In this document: positions 1 through 13,689 of the stretch, in pieces
Layout of the letters: every line of letters starts with the position of its first letter
How positions within the stretch are numbered: the stretch's first letter is position 1
Assembly (NCBI GenBank): GCA_963693305.1
Contig: OY855905.1
Coordinates: forward strand, 19,315,937 to 19,379,936
Length of the DNA stretch: 64,000 nucleotides
Direction of reading: 5' to 3'
Origin: Meandrina meandrites
Taxonomy: Eukaryota > Cnidaria > Anthozoa > Scleractinia > Meandrinidae
Made by a program: the position numbers and the translations under genes
Notes under the pieces: model-generated
Seen by the model: the letters and a program-made list of their open reading frames with translations, nothing else
Told to the model about the DNA's origin: nothing
The model's database searches: none

Positions 1-1490
1 TTGTTGATGTTGTGTTCTTTACACATGTCGGTTGGAATGTACATGTTCTTTGTAGAAGTGCCGGATGGCCAATGCAGTCAGAGGAAAACTAGGGCTTAAT
101 CATTGACATTGTGCAAGGCAGGAAGGGGATTGGGAGAAATGATTTTTAAGTAATCTACCATTGCGATCCTTTTCTGTATATTGGGTGAAATGCACAACAG
201 GAAGTAAACGTTAACCCTTCCAGACTTTAACATAACTTTACTGTCTTTAATACGACAAAAATATCGTTTCTATCGTTACATTTACAACTTCAACCCTTAG
301 GCCATGCAGGCAACTTAACGAAACTTTTTTAATGTGAATAGTCCACACTAAATGCAATGATTGATAAAAAATAGGATACCTGCGCAGTGTAGGTGCTAAA
401 TGTATGAATAAAAAATTAGGTAATACTACGCTGTATAGTCAAAATATTTTTCCCTGATAATAATAATCTTTGGTGGAAACGATTTCATGCAGTGTACAGT
501 ATAAAATAAAGAGATTTGCTAACGCCGAAGAATTAGGTACTCATTTTGATTGCATGAATAAGGTTTGGAAATTACGTCACGCAATCATCACGATAGGACC
601 TGTTATTATTGGGACTCACTTCGACGGGTTGTCATGACAACCTTCTTACAGAGCTCGTTCTATTTTCAGATTGGACAGAAACACTTGGGCACTTCTTCTT
701 ACTAACAAAACTACTTGTCCGATCGACTGTGCCAAACATTTGAAACGTTTCAGGACAGTAATTAAAACAAAACAAAAATGTAAACTGTCATGTAAAACAC
801 AATAGCACTAACAGCGAATTTCGCCTGACAAAACAGAAACTTTTGAGGGGCTGTGCTACAAGTAAATAACCGAACAAAAGTAAGTTTTGCTCTGAAAAGA
901 GTGAATTGGCGGAGTCGATGTTTAACATAGTGACTTGGTGCAGTTTTTGACAAGGTGTCTGGCCTATTAAATGTGTAAAACAAACTATCGATGTAACACA
1001 GCCCCACGACTATTTCACTTAGTAAGCAGATATAGAAATGTTACAAATAAGAACAGCTCTTCTGTATTGATTTCAACTCCCTCCTGCAGAGAACAAAATA
1101 ATAATAATAAAAAAATGTTAGGGATGCTCGAGTTGAGGCCTTAGCGATTGTAAATGTTGGCTATTAATTTTGCTGAATTTTTTGTGAATCAGAGATTGTG
1201 TGGTAATTACAAAAGCTTAACAAGACAACTTTTATGGTACATTATGGACTTTTTAAATTTAATCAATTCAGAAGACGCAGAAAGATTTCAACAATTTCAG
1301 GGAATCGTACTCATACTGTCTTACATAATCCATAGCGTAGCCCTATATGGTTATAGTGTGGTAAGAGTCTTTTGTAATCTTGTGTGTGGTGACCGAAAGT
1401 ATAAGAAACAAGAGGAGAATGCCCCATTCTCAATAACCCCCTTACTACCTCTAGCTTAAGTCTAGTAAGTTTTTATAGCGGGCCTCCTAC
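1..1490. other. Host non-coding stretch, no gene recognised
   Basis: AT-rich sequence. The longest open frame (1154-1459, plus, 101 codons) has no recognisable domain and no clear splice context. I see no RNA gene or transposon end here. Confidence 0.5.
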
Positions 1491-1521
1491 CTGAATTTCT
1501 TCTGGATGACATTCAATGCCC
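1491..1521 (-). CDS. Predicted 31-nt mini-exon, copy 1
   Basis: On the minus strand a 31-base block is preceded by a pyrimidine tract ending in TTTTCAG and followed by GTAGG, a good acceptor/donor pair. An identical-length block with the same flanks lies at 1793-1823. It can be read in phase after the 52-nt exon to its right as a 10-residue stretch without a stop. The product is unknown. It could instead be part of a local tandem repeat. The inferred host gene runs right to left and starts near 23.5 kb. Confidence 0.35.
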
Positions 1522-1616
1522 CTGAAAAAGGGAAAGAAAAGAGCATGTCTTCATCTTGCTTCCACAATAGTAAGTGTTTTTCTGGACTGTATAATCTTAA
1601 AGTTTACTTCTCTCAC

Positions 1617-1668
1617 CCTACTGGGCTATGACGCCCACTGGGCCCGCTGTCCTCCATTACCAAGTGTC
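1617..1668 (-). pseudogene. Degenerate copy of the 52-nt repeated exon
   Basis: Same donor (GTGAGA) and acceptor context as the copies at 1909-1960, 13638-13689 and 21326-21377. In the frame used by the intact copies it has TAA and TAG codons, so it is probably a dead exon. It forms a tandem module with the mini-exon at 1491-1521; the module is repeated about 300 bp to the right. Confidence 0.4.
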
Positions 1669-1792
1669 CTCTTTCGGAGTAACATGGTCTTGAGGCATTC
1701 TAATGAGAAAAGTTAACAGGAAGAATTGTCAATTGCTCCTTTATTGTTATTGACTTATGTTTATATAATAGGTTTATATTAGAGGTACCTAC

Positions 1793-1823
1793 CTGATTGT
1801 CTTCAAGCTGACATTGAATACCC
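1793..1823 (-). CDS. Predicted 31-nt mini-exon, copy 2
   Basis: Minus-strand block bounded by CCCTTTTTCAG and GTAGGTACC, matching strong splice consensus on both sides. It reads in phase from the open 52-nt exon at 1909-1960, the last base of that exon plus two bases here making a Gly codon. No domain is recognised. RNA evidence is needed to call it a real exon. Confidence 0.4.
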
Positions 1824-1908
1824 CTGAAAAAGGGCAAGAAAAGAGATTGTTACTTCCCTCCTACATAGTTTCCAGTTTAATATTAATTAAATCAGTTAAG
1901 TCTCTCAC

Positions 1909-1960
1909 CCTTCTGGGCTGTGAAATGGACTGGTGCCAGTGTCTTGTTGTACTGTCTGTC
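1909..1960 (-). CDS. Predicted 52-nt exon of unknown host gene (open copy)
   Basis: Minus-strand block between AG and GTGAGA. It is open in the frame giving a peptide with the pattern DxxxNKTLxPVxFTAxxG, shared with the copy at 21326-21377. If the start exon at 22239-22328 ends in phase 0 at its donor, this exon type joins it in frame. The upstream pyrimidine tract is weak. Product unknown. Confidence 0.4.
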
Positions 1961-2540
1961 CTCTTTCAGAATAACATGGTGTTGAGTCATGCTAAAGACA
2001 AAACTTTCATGTGATCAATTGGTAATGTTCTCTTTATTTTATTCTATTGAATGTTTGTTCTAATTTAAGGTATCTCTCTCTCTCTCCCTCTGAGTAATTT
2101 CCCCTGAAAATGTTCTTGTCAAACTCAGTTATACTTGTATCCAGTCATCAATGCTGTTTATCCATTAACCTCATAGACGTTGGTGCTATAAATACATGTA
2201 CGATTCACCGATTTGAAGACTTGCAATTTTGCTGCTAATCAAGTTTTGTCTAGGATTATACGTGCTTATGACAGCAAAGTCACGCCCTGTTATTAGTTAT
2301 AACTTTGAATTTTGTCCTAGGAGTTACTGGAAAGTTGAAAACTACATTCCATATGCATAAAGTGCCCTTGAGGGAAAGCACCGGATTGAGAGACAATGAG
2401 TATATTATTGTTACTTGCTCACCTCAGTGGAATTTCTGCTGGGGTCACTTGTTACTGCATCTTCAGTCTGTTGAGGTGCTCTGGAAAGCATTTGGAAACG
2501 CCTTAATGCCTAACTTTATGTTAAAAGAGTTCATTAAGTC

Positions 2541-2960
2541 TTGAAAAGTTCTTGAATTTTGGTGGGTGCCCTTAAAAATCCCTGAATTCCATTTTTCCTT
2601 GAAACTTCCTTTAATTTCTGTGTTAGCCTCTGAGAAGACCTTGAATTTTCTTCAACTTTGAATGTATTGGAGTCGAAAGCAAATTGCTTTGCATAGACTT
2701 TGGTATTCTTTTCCTGTGTAAAGCAATTTCAAACACTGTAAAATCCGGGTGTAAAAGCAGCTAATAAAGAAAAAAGACAAGTGAACTGAAAAAATGTAGA
2801 GAAGGAGATGGAACAAACACTTGAAGCCTTAGAAACCTGTTAGCTTAGACTGGGAACGTGCATTGATATACCATCTGTGAAATTACATTCCTGGTAGGTG
2901 GTCCTTGAAAATTCAATTTGGTCCTTGAAAGTCCTTGAAAAATGGTTGCTATTTTTTTGT
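2541..2960. repeat. CCTTGAA-rich degenerate repeat
   Basis: Multiple scattered copies of a TCCTTGAAA-type word occur at 2545-2660 and again, denser, at 2895-2945. It looks like a decayed short repeat or minisatellite. No gene is seen in 2030-3633. Confidence 0.4.
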
Positions 2961-3535
2961 GCGAACCCTGGTCTTAAGCTGCCTGTTTTGTTGCTAAAAA
3001 AATGAAAATGTTCAAACCCTCTGTGAAACATTGTTTCCTGGTTACTTCCTTGCCCTAACTGGCCAACATATGCATCACTACATAACTGAAGTAATTTGTT
3101 TTATTCTTACTGTTCTTTGTTTTCCTCCCCCTCTGAAGAGTCTTGGCTGTCCTACAAACATATTCACAATACAAAATTATGATCACTTACTAAACTTTTG
3201 TTTTTATTACTCTTTTATTACGAATCACGTTCAACTCGCATAATTGTCACATAATGGTCGGCAAAACAACCGAAAGCAAACAAATTTTATCATGCACTTG
3301 GGTACAATAGTCAACTGCAAAGGATTAAACCCTACGTAACCTCGATGTAATCTAATACAAAAGTAACTATCTGGTTTAAAGTCTTTATACAACAGAAATC
3401 AGTGCTTTAAAAAGATAATTATTGATTCTTAAACAGCTGAAATATTATCAGCTTGGAATACTTGCTGGCTTTTATCTGAAAAGAAAATTTTTGATTTAAA
3501 TGTCTTACCCTGGGATGTTTTGATGCCATTTGTCT

Positions 3536-3536
3536 G

Positions 3537-3568
<32 letters not shown>
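3536..3568. repeat. A-run followed by (TA)n microsatellite
   Basis: A run of about 17 A is followed by alternating TA. Simple-sequence repeat. Confidence 0.9.
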
Positions 3569-3570
<2 letters not shown>

Positions 3571-4143
3571 TTTTTACGGGACGAAATACTTGTAAAAAAC
3601 GAAAAACTAGTATATTTGTTGTAATGTAGGTTGAGTGATATTTTTAAACTAAATAAACTGACTTAGAAAGTAATTTCTTGTTCTATTATCTAAGAAACCT
3701 TAATGGTGGCTCGTGATCACCATGCATAATTGTTTGGTCAGAAGGAAAACTTTGTATCCTTAATTTGCTGCCGAACCCTTCGCCTAAGCCTGTGAAGGCG
3801 ACAAACTTCGCTACAACAGACGACAATTCATCCGTGTTCGCAGGATGTAAATAAAATAAATTTCCGCCCCACGTTAAAAGAATTCTATTTAAATTAAAAA
3901 TAAAGTCGTCTAGTCGTAACGGGTATTGTCGCACAACTGAAAACATTTATTTTCTCGACTTCGGCCCCACGTGTTAAGTTGAATATCATTGTTTTAGGTA
4001 AACACTCTTTTTAAAATAATCTTGCATGCTGTGGAAAACAGTTTAAATCCCAGGACATTATGCATGGTTGAGCCGCTCGTTCTGTTCAATGTAAAACGCA
4101 GCAACTGTAGGCAGTAAATGTTGGAATAATGAATTGCGGATAA

Positions 4144-4359
4144 ATGATGAATGGATTTGGAAATAAAGTGCTTGAAAGAATTATCAATTCTTCAAAAGCA
4201 CAGGTGCTTTTTAGTACTTTATTTACAGTCATTTTTATTCTCAGTGCTGCACAGCAAGCAAAACATCTTTTTAGTAGGACAATTTTCTCCCAGCGGAAGA
4301 GTAATTATCTGAAATATAGTTCCGTGAATAGCGCTAATCAAGTTATCACAATAATATGA
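4144..4359 (+). other. 71-codon open frame conserved in both duplicate copies
   Basis: This short frame has a hydrophobic middle (about residues 20-38) and differs from its twin at 15089-15304 by one base, changing one residue. The 100 bases just downstream differ more. Nothing else supports a gene, and it may only reflect a well-preserved block or gene conversion. Confidence 0.2.
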
Positions 4360-6617
4360 ATGTTGGGTGGGCGTCGAACGTTTGGGATATTCTATAATGT
4401 ACGTTTACTTTCTATGCAGGGTCACCAAATATTTAGAAATACTAGATTACAGCGCTGCGTGTTTGGACAGCGCCTCCAATAATCTAGAAAATAATCAGAG
4501 AAATAGCCGCACCATGTGGTAGCATCACAAACTCAAATACGTGGAAAGTTAGTAAATTGCTTGCTTTAGACACTTTCAATCAGTTTCAATGTCAACGTAA
4601 AGCATGTCAATGTGTTGTGCAATTGGTTCAAGGCTGTCATTCGGCAGGTCGGTGCTGATAATCAAATATAACGATGAAATCTTTTTTCTGTGCATGCAGG
4701 CAATCGCAGAAACGAGTTCGTCACGGTTTCAATCACGGTCGCCTCTGCCAGATGACGAGTTACCTTTTGTGTTTATACTTCTCGCTGGTTAAGCCGACGG
4801 ATAATTCACCCGCAAGACGTCGTGCCGGCTTTGGCAAGCAATATTTTAATGCAAGAGCTTAAGGAAGGTTCCTTCGTCGGTTAGTCTTGTTGTTCGGATT
4901 TCACATAGGGAAGAAACAAGCAGTAAATCTTTTTGGAGACCTTTAAGTCCGTTAGTTATATTTTGGAGACTGCTCGCGTGCTGTTGCAAATTTTCGAATG
5001 TTTCGACTTGTCGTTCGACGCGCTCAAGTAAAGTTATTCCCTCCCGAGTTGGACACTCAAAGTTGTAAGAGAGTTCTAAATTGTGTTGTTAGCCGTTAGA
5101 AAAATCAAATTAACACTGAACACTGTGGTGAAACATTGCTGAGGCTGACATGAAGAAAGTACAGTAAGCTAATGTCGACTGCATATCATTGCCGGTTTGT
5201 GAATTTCTTCTTATCAGGATTGAGCTAACTTTGTTGTAGCACAATCTAATGATTTTCTGACATTTTCGCTATTTTAGGACAAGGGAAAGACAATGGCCGA
5301 TTCTGAAAACCAGTGTAGCTTGATAGGAATGTCTATTCTTACCTGAATACTGGAAACGTCCTCAAACAGGTCTTTGCGATGATATCTTTTGCTCGTTCGG
5401 TAGCCCCGAAAACTCTTTCCAGCTTTCCGATGACTGTGGGCTTGTGGGATGGGTTAGCCACATGGTAGGACTGTGAACGAGTGTTTCGTGACTGCGTGAC
5501 ATTTCTTAGTTCACCTCCAATAGGTTCGGTGATAGAGTTTCTTCAATGCATTAGCAGTCAGAAGTAAGGGCGTTGAGTAATCTAACCACCATGTTGCTAT
5601 ATCAGCTGTATTGCCGAGTGTAGTTCCTCTTTTCTTGGGTTTGTTGTTAAACGACTTGAACTAGTTTCGATTTATGATCCAAATCAGCCAGTGTCGATCA
5701 GTTTAGTACATGTTCCGTATTGTCGAAAAAGATTCAATGTTGAACACAGTCGGTTGCTTCTAAATGCTTGAAACGACATTCTGAAAGATAAAATTTGTTT
5801 GGTTAGTTTAAGAGGTACTGAAGTCTAATAACGGAAAAATCATTATGGGTAATATCACTTTGTACTGTGATGAGCTAAATCTGCTACAGTGGAACTCCGA
5901 TACTGACAAATCCCTTACATAAAGAAGTCCTCGGTATAGCGAACGATATTTTTTACCACGGCCAAAGCCAAACCCTCGTAAGACGAACCCTCGTTATAAA
6001 GAACCGATTTTCTCAGTCGCTGAACACTTTGTTATATCTATCTTTCACTATACCTTTCTTTCTTTTGACTCTCTTGTCGTACTGAACTTAGAAAGTTGGC
6101 ACCGAATCCTGCTCAGTTGTTTTAAGTTAACTGTAAGAAGGCATCTTTACCGAAGTCCTCTGCTTTGTGTAAAATTCATCTACAGATGGCACAAACACAT
6201 GTTTTGTCACTTAACGAGAAACATTTTCTCTCCCGATAATACGTTTCGAAGAAAACTTTGTGTTGTCGTTAAATACTTGATACTGTACCTTTATCCGCTT
6301 TGAATCAAGAAAGGAAACGTTTCGTGGTCAAAAACTTCAGATCGCACAAACACTCCAGACAACACTGCCTCGTTGGTGAAACTAATCGCCGCATGGAACC
6401 TGCAAAATATTCGTAACTCAAAACTCCTAAAGGGAAGTAGAGCCAATACCAGTTCATTTCAAGCTGTGGCATAACCTAGTGGAGCGATTATTTACAACAA
6501 GTGCTTTCATCTGATTGGTCGAACAAACTGCAGCCCGTCGTGTTTTTGTCGACGTCAGTTGTGAATTATCATATTATTTCCTAGAAAGATTAATTCTAAG
6601 AAAAGTGAATTTATTAA

Positions 6618-7916
6618 CCGCGCGGCCATGGGCCGAGCGCGGTTCTTGCTCTGCACGGGATTTATTTTTTTTCGTCGTTTTTTTTTTGTCGGTAACCAGA
6701 CCCAAACTTCCACTCGACCAAATCGCGATCGGGACTTCGGATCACGCAACCTGGGATGTTTATTCACCAAAAGCTGTTGAAACATCAATGTACAGAAAAT
6801 GTTACGGATATTGTTTTCTTTATTGTGTATAAAATATTTTTTCTTTTGGTCTCATCGAAGCGTTGGGCTCAAAGGGAATTTGAAGACACTAAAAAAGGTA
6901 TTACGTCAGCCATGGAATGCGCTGATGTTGCAGCTTTCACTTTCGGTACGTGACAAATAAGATTGTGTTTACTTTCCAAGTTAATTTCGCCAGAAGCGAT
7001 GGTCATTGATTTATTTGTAATTTTGCGAGAATTTCTTGTGGGTTTAGGCAATTGAAGTGAATTCTTTGGCTGTTTTAATCGAAGCGAGTTCAAAGATTTA
7101 AAGGAAAATTAAATATTTGCTGAGGTAAAAAATTGAGCGTGCCCGTACTTGCAGGGGTTACGTCATTAGTAGGGAAAAAACCGTACAGCTAAAGATTGGA
7201 CTGTGTGACACGCGTGACTACTTTACTGGTCCTTCACTCATAGCACAAAAAATTAAACTTAACTGTGACTCGGCCAAATCGTGACTGGGGATCACGCAAC
7301 CTGTGATGTTTATTCTCCAAAAGCTGTTGAAACATTAATGTACGGAAAATGTTACGGATATTGTTTTCTTTATTGTGTATAAAGTATTTTTTTTTTCGTT
7401 TTATCGAAGCGTTGGATTCGAGGAGAATATTGAATACACTAAAAAGGTATTACGTCAGCCATGGAATGCGCTGACTTTGCAGCTTTCACTTTCACTATAT
7501 GACAGAAAAGATTATTTTTTCTTTGCAAGTTTATTTCGCCAGAAGCGACGGTCATTAATTTTATTGTAATTTTGCGAGTATTTCTTGTGGGTTTAGGCAA
7601 TTGAAGTGGATCCTTTTGCTGTTTCATAGAAGCGATTTGAAGAAGATTTGAAGCAGAATTTAATATTTGCTTAGGTAAACAATTGAGCGTGCCTGAACGT
7701 GCAGGGGCTACGTCATTAGTAGGGAAAAAACCTTCCAGCTAAAGATAGCATTGGATAAGGTAAACCTCGGATTGTGTGACTCGCGTGACTACTTTGCTAG
7801 TCCGTTACTCAAAGTGCCATCAGATTGAATTTAACCGTGACTTTTGAGTAAGAAAGCTCTTAATGAGCAAAAAATATATAAGCGCGGTCTTAAGTTGCTA
7901 TAGCAACTTCTTGTTA
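6618..7916. mobile_element. Insertion specific to copy A with an internal direct repeat
   Basis: Copy B (around 17390) passes directly from the left flank to the right flank of this 1.3-kb block, so it is an insertion in A or a deletion in B. Inside it about 545 bp near 6712-7258 is repeated at about 7268-7840. The edges carry CCGCGC / GCGCGG words near TTAA, possibly remnants of inverted termini. No coding capacity is recognised. Confidence 0.5.
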
Positions 7917-8602
7917 TAATTTCGTTTTCCCTTGTGTTATCTTTTTTCAATTTCATATGGAAAGCGATCTGTAGATGGACTCATTTTAATTTACAATAAC
8001 TAGCTAAGCATGTTAAGTCTGTAAAACTGAAGCTCTTGGTAAGAAAGGGTCATTCGTATTTCAACACAAACTGGCTAAGGTTCTGTACCGTGTTTAACAT
8101 AACAATTTCGTGGAAAAGCAAAATTTGCTTGAGCTACAACGCTTTATCGTGCCCGTTCCTTGCAATTTTACCAAATGAGACACCTGGGAACGAGTCAGGC
8201 CTACAAGTCTGACATCGGAAGAAAAACGAAACTCATCAACGACAAGAATGCATAGCGAGTTAAATCAGTTTGTAACAAGAGAAGAATGAGCAAAGTGAAA
8301 ACCCGTGACCTACCAAAGAAAATAAGGTTCTTTTTGAACGGCCTCCTTAAACAGCGCTGATACCTGCGTTGCTTCGTCCCAATCCTTGTTCTTGATTTTT
8401 AGAAGGATTTCCACTTTCACCCGCCACACAAATACCTATGTACCTGTATGTTAATCAATATAGTTCCTACCTTTCCCTTACGAAATATATATTTTTAATT
8501 CTAATATGTAGCCTCGATTTCACGTTAACGGAAGTCTTTCTTCTAAATAATTCTGTCTAAAATAGTAATACCGGAAACAAGTCATCATTTTATCCGTTTT
8601 AA

Positions 8603-9507
8603 GGACGGTGCCTACTTTTGTTACTGCGCACATCTTCTGCGCATCACGCAAGGCATCGATCGCACTAGACGCGCGCGCTAAGGGAATTTGCTCGCTCAAA
8701 ATGACGAATTCAACTTCGCGACGAAGCGCGCGACTAAAATGCAAGAAAATTTCGGTTGCAACGAAATCCAGTTAATGGACGTACTAAACCAGGAACAGTG
8801 AAAGAGTAACATGTCAGTAAGCCCTAAACGCTTATCGATAAAAATGGCTCACATTTAACAGTGAAACACATCGCTAATCGCTCAAACGTAATCAGCAAAC
8901 TGCTAACTACATATGGCGTGGTGCACGCGTGAAAAATTACGCGAGAAGCAAATATTTAACTCGCTAGGGAGGGGATAGGAAAAGTGTAACTGACCTCAAA
9001 AGCGATTCCATACAACTCGTATAACTTTTAAAAACGCGTGGTGACCCATACTTTTTATTTTATAGAATGGAAGTGGTAAGTCTATAGAACACATGATTAA
9101 TTTTTCGTTCAGTGCAAAAGTTGTTTAGGCTGTTTTTCTGGCCTTGCAAGAGAGAGCTGTTAGAGTCAAAAATGGCTCAAGTGCAATCGTTTTGTCAATA
9201 AAAACGTGGTTCACGCAGTTTCAAAGATAGTATTTGTTAGTTATTTTTAAGATCGTTATATTTAGTGTTTATTTTGTTCGTGAAAAACCAAATTCAAAGG
9301 TTATTTGTAAAGAAATTTTACTTCCTTTTACTTTTTTTGAAAATGCCACGTCAGCACTTTTTTCAAGATTTCAAACCTAATTATCTCGAAAATTTACGTG
9401 GCTACCCCTAATTTTCTTTTTGGATTTTAATAGCCCTTGATAACATCTACTTCCCTTGCATAGTCATCGGTCGGGCAAAAATACCTCGCTATTAGTAGGC
9501 ACCGTCC
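8603..9507. mobile_element. TTAA-target non-autonomous DNA transposon (905 bp)
   Basis: Ends are perfect inverted repeats GGACGGTGCCTACT ... AGTAGGCACCGTCC, flanked on both sides by TTAA (8599-8602 and 9508-9511). Copy B of the segmental duplication lacks the element near 18070, apart from a small flanking indel. TTAA duplications are typical of the piggyBac superfamily. There is no transposase inside, so it would move in trans. Confidence 0.8.
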
Positions 9508-9852
9508 TTAAGTGGTTCAAACCGTAGATAGATCCTCTTTGGAAAATGTAATAAGCGTTTGGTGCAAAAAGCCGGCGTTAATATGTTCTTCGTGGGTGAG
9601 TTTTGAAAAGATTTTTTTTTTCGGTACTACAAACGTTTTCACGGACTGTTTACTCTATTCTTTTTTTGCGTTTGCCAAGTTGTTCAATTGGTAAAAAGAC
9701 ATAGTGCAATATGCTCCAACAATTCACAGCAGTTCTTGTTGGGCGACAAGCGGCAAAGGATCTCATGTCGCACGGCACGCATTCGGACGTCACGCATCGT
9801 CATTTGAGACAAACGAGAAGTAAAAGAGACTGTCTTTTTTAGTATGTTTTAA

Positions 9853-10958
9853 AGTGCTACTATGATCAAATTTCCACCCCTTGCAATTTTAGGCGTATCA
9901 AAAAGAATTCCGCGAAAGATTTAATCTGCCGTTTTCCGTTTTCAAATGTCTGTATTAGGGCCAATTCGCACTAGCGGACAAATTTTGTAACAATTTGTAG
10001 ATTTCATCATTAATGGCTCTCTTGTTACAGAAAACAAGTGCAAATACGTTTTTTGAGACCAAGAACTTGTCAAACAATTCAGGAAAACAAAGAAGCAGTT
10101 GTCTTATGATTGGTCCGCGTTGCACGCGCGATACATTTTGTCAAACAATTGCAAAAACAAGTGCGAACGACTTGTTGGACATGGGCAAATTTTGTCAAAA
10201 CGGACAAATCTTCAAAGGGGCCGATGTCCTGCCTCAAGGCAGGACAAGTCATGACAAGTCGCATTCCAACGCCCCTCGTAATGCCCTTAGTTACGGAGAT
10301 ATCTAAGCTTTAAAAATGTATAAAATATGCAAATTAGAGGACTGAATGACGTCATTTACTCAGCTCAATTTTAAGTTATGTGCAAAAATAGAGTTGTCTT
10401 GGGCAATTTGCTGTTGACCAATGACACTTGGCAGGCTAATAGTTTAACAAGTGACGCACTTACAGTTACAATAAAATTGTTACCATGGCAACTCACTCTT
10501 TTCCAGTCCCCACCAGTATATTGCAGCCCCGAAAAGTGAAACCAGGCAAAGACATCTACCAAATCCATTTATATGTTTGCCAGATCATCCTTATGAGGTT
10601 TCACTGGCAAATATCAAAATGGCCAAAATTGGCCAGAAAAGCTTTAAGCATCAGGGCGTCTGGAACCCAGTATGTTGCCATGGTAACAAAATTGTTAAGT
10701 TCGTATATTACTACAAAGAATCAAACATATCTGATACAAATTGGCTTAGATATCTCTTATTTCATATTTGATCAAAATTTGCTTGAGTTTATGACGTTAT
10801 CATTTTGCTTATTTGCATATTTTACAAACTTGAATATCTCTGGAAAAAAAAGAGATATTTGAAAAAAGTAAACAGCATTTTTCTTCTCATACAGACTACT
10901 TGTTCTTCTTTTAAAACGGCTTAGAAAGGAAAAATGTGAATTTGATCACAGTAGCACT
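9853..10958. mobile_element. TTAA-target non-autonomous DNA transposon (1.1 kb)
   Basis: Begins AGTGCTACTATGATCAAATT and ends with its imperfect inverse, flanked by TTAA at 9849-9852 and 10959-10962. Copy B near 18805 reads straight through with TTGA at the site, an empty or mutated target. A small hairpin lies at 10226-10246. No transposase is recognised. Confidence 0.75.
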
Positions 10959-12447
10959 TTAAGGGAGTATTTTCCATCTTGCCAATATTCGTTTTTCATT
11001 GGAGGATATTATGAGTGATGTACACGAATATCATCAACTCACCCGAGTCGGAGAGGAATGAACTAAGCATCGGTAACTTGACTGGGAGTATTTAGTTTGA
11101 ATAGTAATACAACGATGAAGACCACACCAACAACAAACCTTTATTTGTACTCATTAAAAATTTACAAGATAGGATACATATACAATAATCAATCCATTCA
11201 TGAGTGTTCATTCGCATTTAGAAATCATCCTTCTGTTGGAATTTTCGTGTAAGTTTGGGCAGTGTTGTTTTCACTTTGCCGCCCCTGCAAGGCGAGTCGT
11301 AATAAGAGATAATGTCTTAACTCGCAACTTGTGATACACGGAGATCGAGGTAAGGATTTGTACGTAACACCGAATATGTGAACGTTGTTGTTGTCACGTT
11401 ATCAGTAATCACACTTTTATTAACTCAAATACCACGAGAAAGGCTGTAATTGTCGGGTCTTTGCGTGCTTGTAAAAGAAACTACAACAAGCAAGTTCCAC
11501 GGATAGGGAATGTCATAAATCGGTGTTCTGTTTATTATGAGAAATTTACCGCAGAAAAGCTCTTTTCACATTCCCTTGACTTCCTTTATGCAGTGCATCG
11601 TAATCGCATAGTCGGTTGAACCTTCTTGTTATCATGAATCAGGCAAGTGTGTTCCTGTGGGGTGGAATACCGCCAAGGGATTGACGAGAACATCAAGCCT
11701 GTAACGTTTTTGTTTACCTTTTAGGGCACCAGATCGTGAACAGCATTGTACAGTGTTTGTGTTTACTTGTTTCTGCCTGCAAATCATGCTTTTGTTTGTT
11801 TTCATACCTGGCGAAGTATATGACTTCGGATTCGTCTATTCTCCTCGTATACTCGTGTCATAACGATTATGTCGCTGAAAGATAGACAATTGCAAATCTT
11901 ATTAAGATGTTGTTACCATATTTGTTGTCGTTCATAGATTGTTTCCTTTACCTCTCAGCGTACTAAATTATGCTTTCTTTTTCAAGCAAACTATAAATAT
12001 TGTAGGGCATATAAGTTTTGTGTAACGGCTAACTTATTAATATTGCAAAATTAGTACTTAATACGCTAGTACACAGTACTAGATGTCATCATGTCATCTT
12101 ATTCCACTTCTTATCTTGTAATTTATCTATATATTGTAAATATTTTAGCATTTTAACCAATTTTGGCTATTTTTAATTTTTTTTCCAAGTGCCCCAGAGT
12201 AGTGTTTTTTTACTGCTGTTTTATTAATTAAGGGCATTTTTATAAGTTGCTTTTTAATAGAAATTTTATGGGCTCAAATTTTAATACTAAAATTGTAGAT
12301 TCGTACGTAAATGAACTTTAGGTTTTGTAAATTAAAATATGTAATTAAGTTTGTCTATTTTTACTGACATTATTTCATGGGAAGAACTTAAGGAAAACAA
12401 AATTTGTATCTATATATTTTTTAACCACATACACCTATTAAAAAAAA

Positions 12448-12448
12448 A

Positions 12449-12487
<39 letters not shown>
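12448..12487. repeat. (ATT)n microsatellite
   Basis: About 13 ATT units. The corresponding place in copy B (20221-20240) has fewer units, showing length change after the duplication. Confidence 0.95.
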
Positions 12488-12491
<4 letters not shown>

Positions 12492-13637
12492 TATTATTGT
12501 ATTTTAGAGATCCACCAAATGAACATTAAAATAATTAAAAAAATATTGTTGTTATTATTGATATGAGTGTGCATGTGAATTTACGTTCACTAACGTTAAG
12601 AAGTTTTGAAGTAACTTACTTAAAACTTTGGTATAAATCTCTTTCAATTGATTCCCTCATCTCGAAGCGATCCTGTTTAAAAATAAAAGTATGTTTTAGT
12701 GAATATGTGAACTTGATTAGGAATAATTATCACAGATTGCGTTTTGAGTTGGATATTCACTTTGTCGATTATATGACAAGCCAATAGTTTGTTTGGAGTA
12801 AGGTGTTGCAAAAACAGCTCCCTTAAGAAACACATTTTAAACTCTCTTATTCACCACATAGTTGTCAAGTTTGTCTTTTTGTATTCGTACGGTATGCATT
12901 GCTTAGAGTTTTCAACAATTTAAGAAAACTTGAAAAATATGACTCTTTTATACAGCGAATCCTTCTGTCATTTGGGTTATCCATAGCATAGTCCCATAGA
13001 TGTTTATATAAGTGCGTTTGGCGTTTTTTTGGACTCTCTTGTGTCTGATGTCTGATATTGTGGAGATTTTTATGAATGCCTTTCTCAGCCCCCCTCCCCC
13101 CCCCCCCCCCCCAACACCCTAGCTTCTTTAGAGAACTGATTCCAACGTGCGTTTATGTCTTAAGGTTTGATTATGGTAGCGACGCACCTGAAGATAGGCA
13201 GGCTGAAATGCAATCCCCCTGGAAAACAATGAGCGAACAGAGAACATCTCCGTTATCTTGTTAATTTTGTACAATCGCTGTTTCTTTGTTAGATTTTCTT
13301 TGGAGGTGCCCAATTGATTTTGTGCTATTTATTGTCCAAATAGAAACTATCACTAGAACTTGAATTTCCGCTTTTCATCGAGCTATGTTTATAACAACAA
13401 CAGTTGCAATTTAGACAAAATGTTACCTTTCCTGTTTCCTTTCAGGACAAGTGCAAAAGTTATTTTGAAATATGCAATTGAAAAGGTCATTGCCGACGTA
13501 AAAATATATTTCATTATTGTTCGAATAACGGTAATGAGGAGTTGATCTGTCAGATAAAATAGAATAAGCGCAGAATGAAATACATTTCTGCATTGTAACG
13601 TTACCATTTTCATATTATTTGCTTTTACATCTCTCAC

Positions 13638-13689
13638 CCTACGGGGCTGTGAACTCCACGGGGACCAGGTTCTTGTTGAACCAAGTGTC
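13638..13689 (-). pseudogene. Copy-A version of the 52-nt exon, stop-containing
   Basis: Aligns with 21326-21377 including the GTGAGA donor. In the inferred frame it carries TAG at its last full codon, so it is probably inactive. Confidence 0.4.

Noticed and set aside
1154..1459. 101-codon plus-strand frame
   Set aside because: No recognisable domain, and no start or splice context that sets it apart from chance frames in AT-rich sequence.
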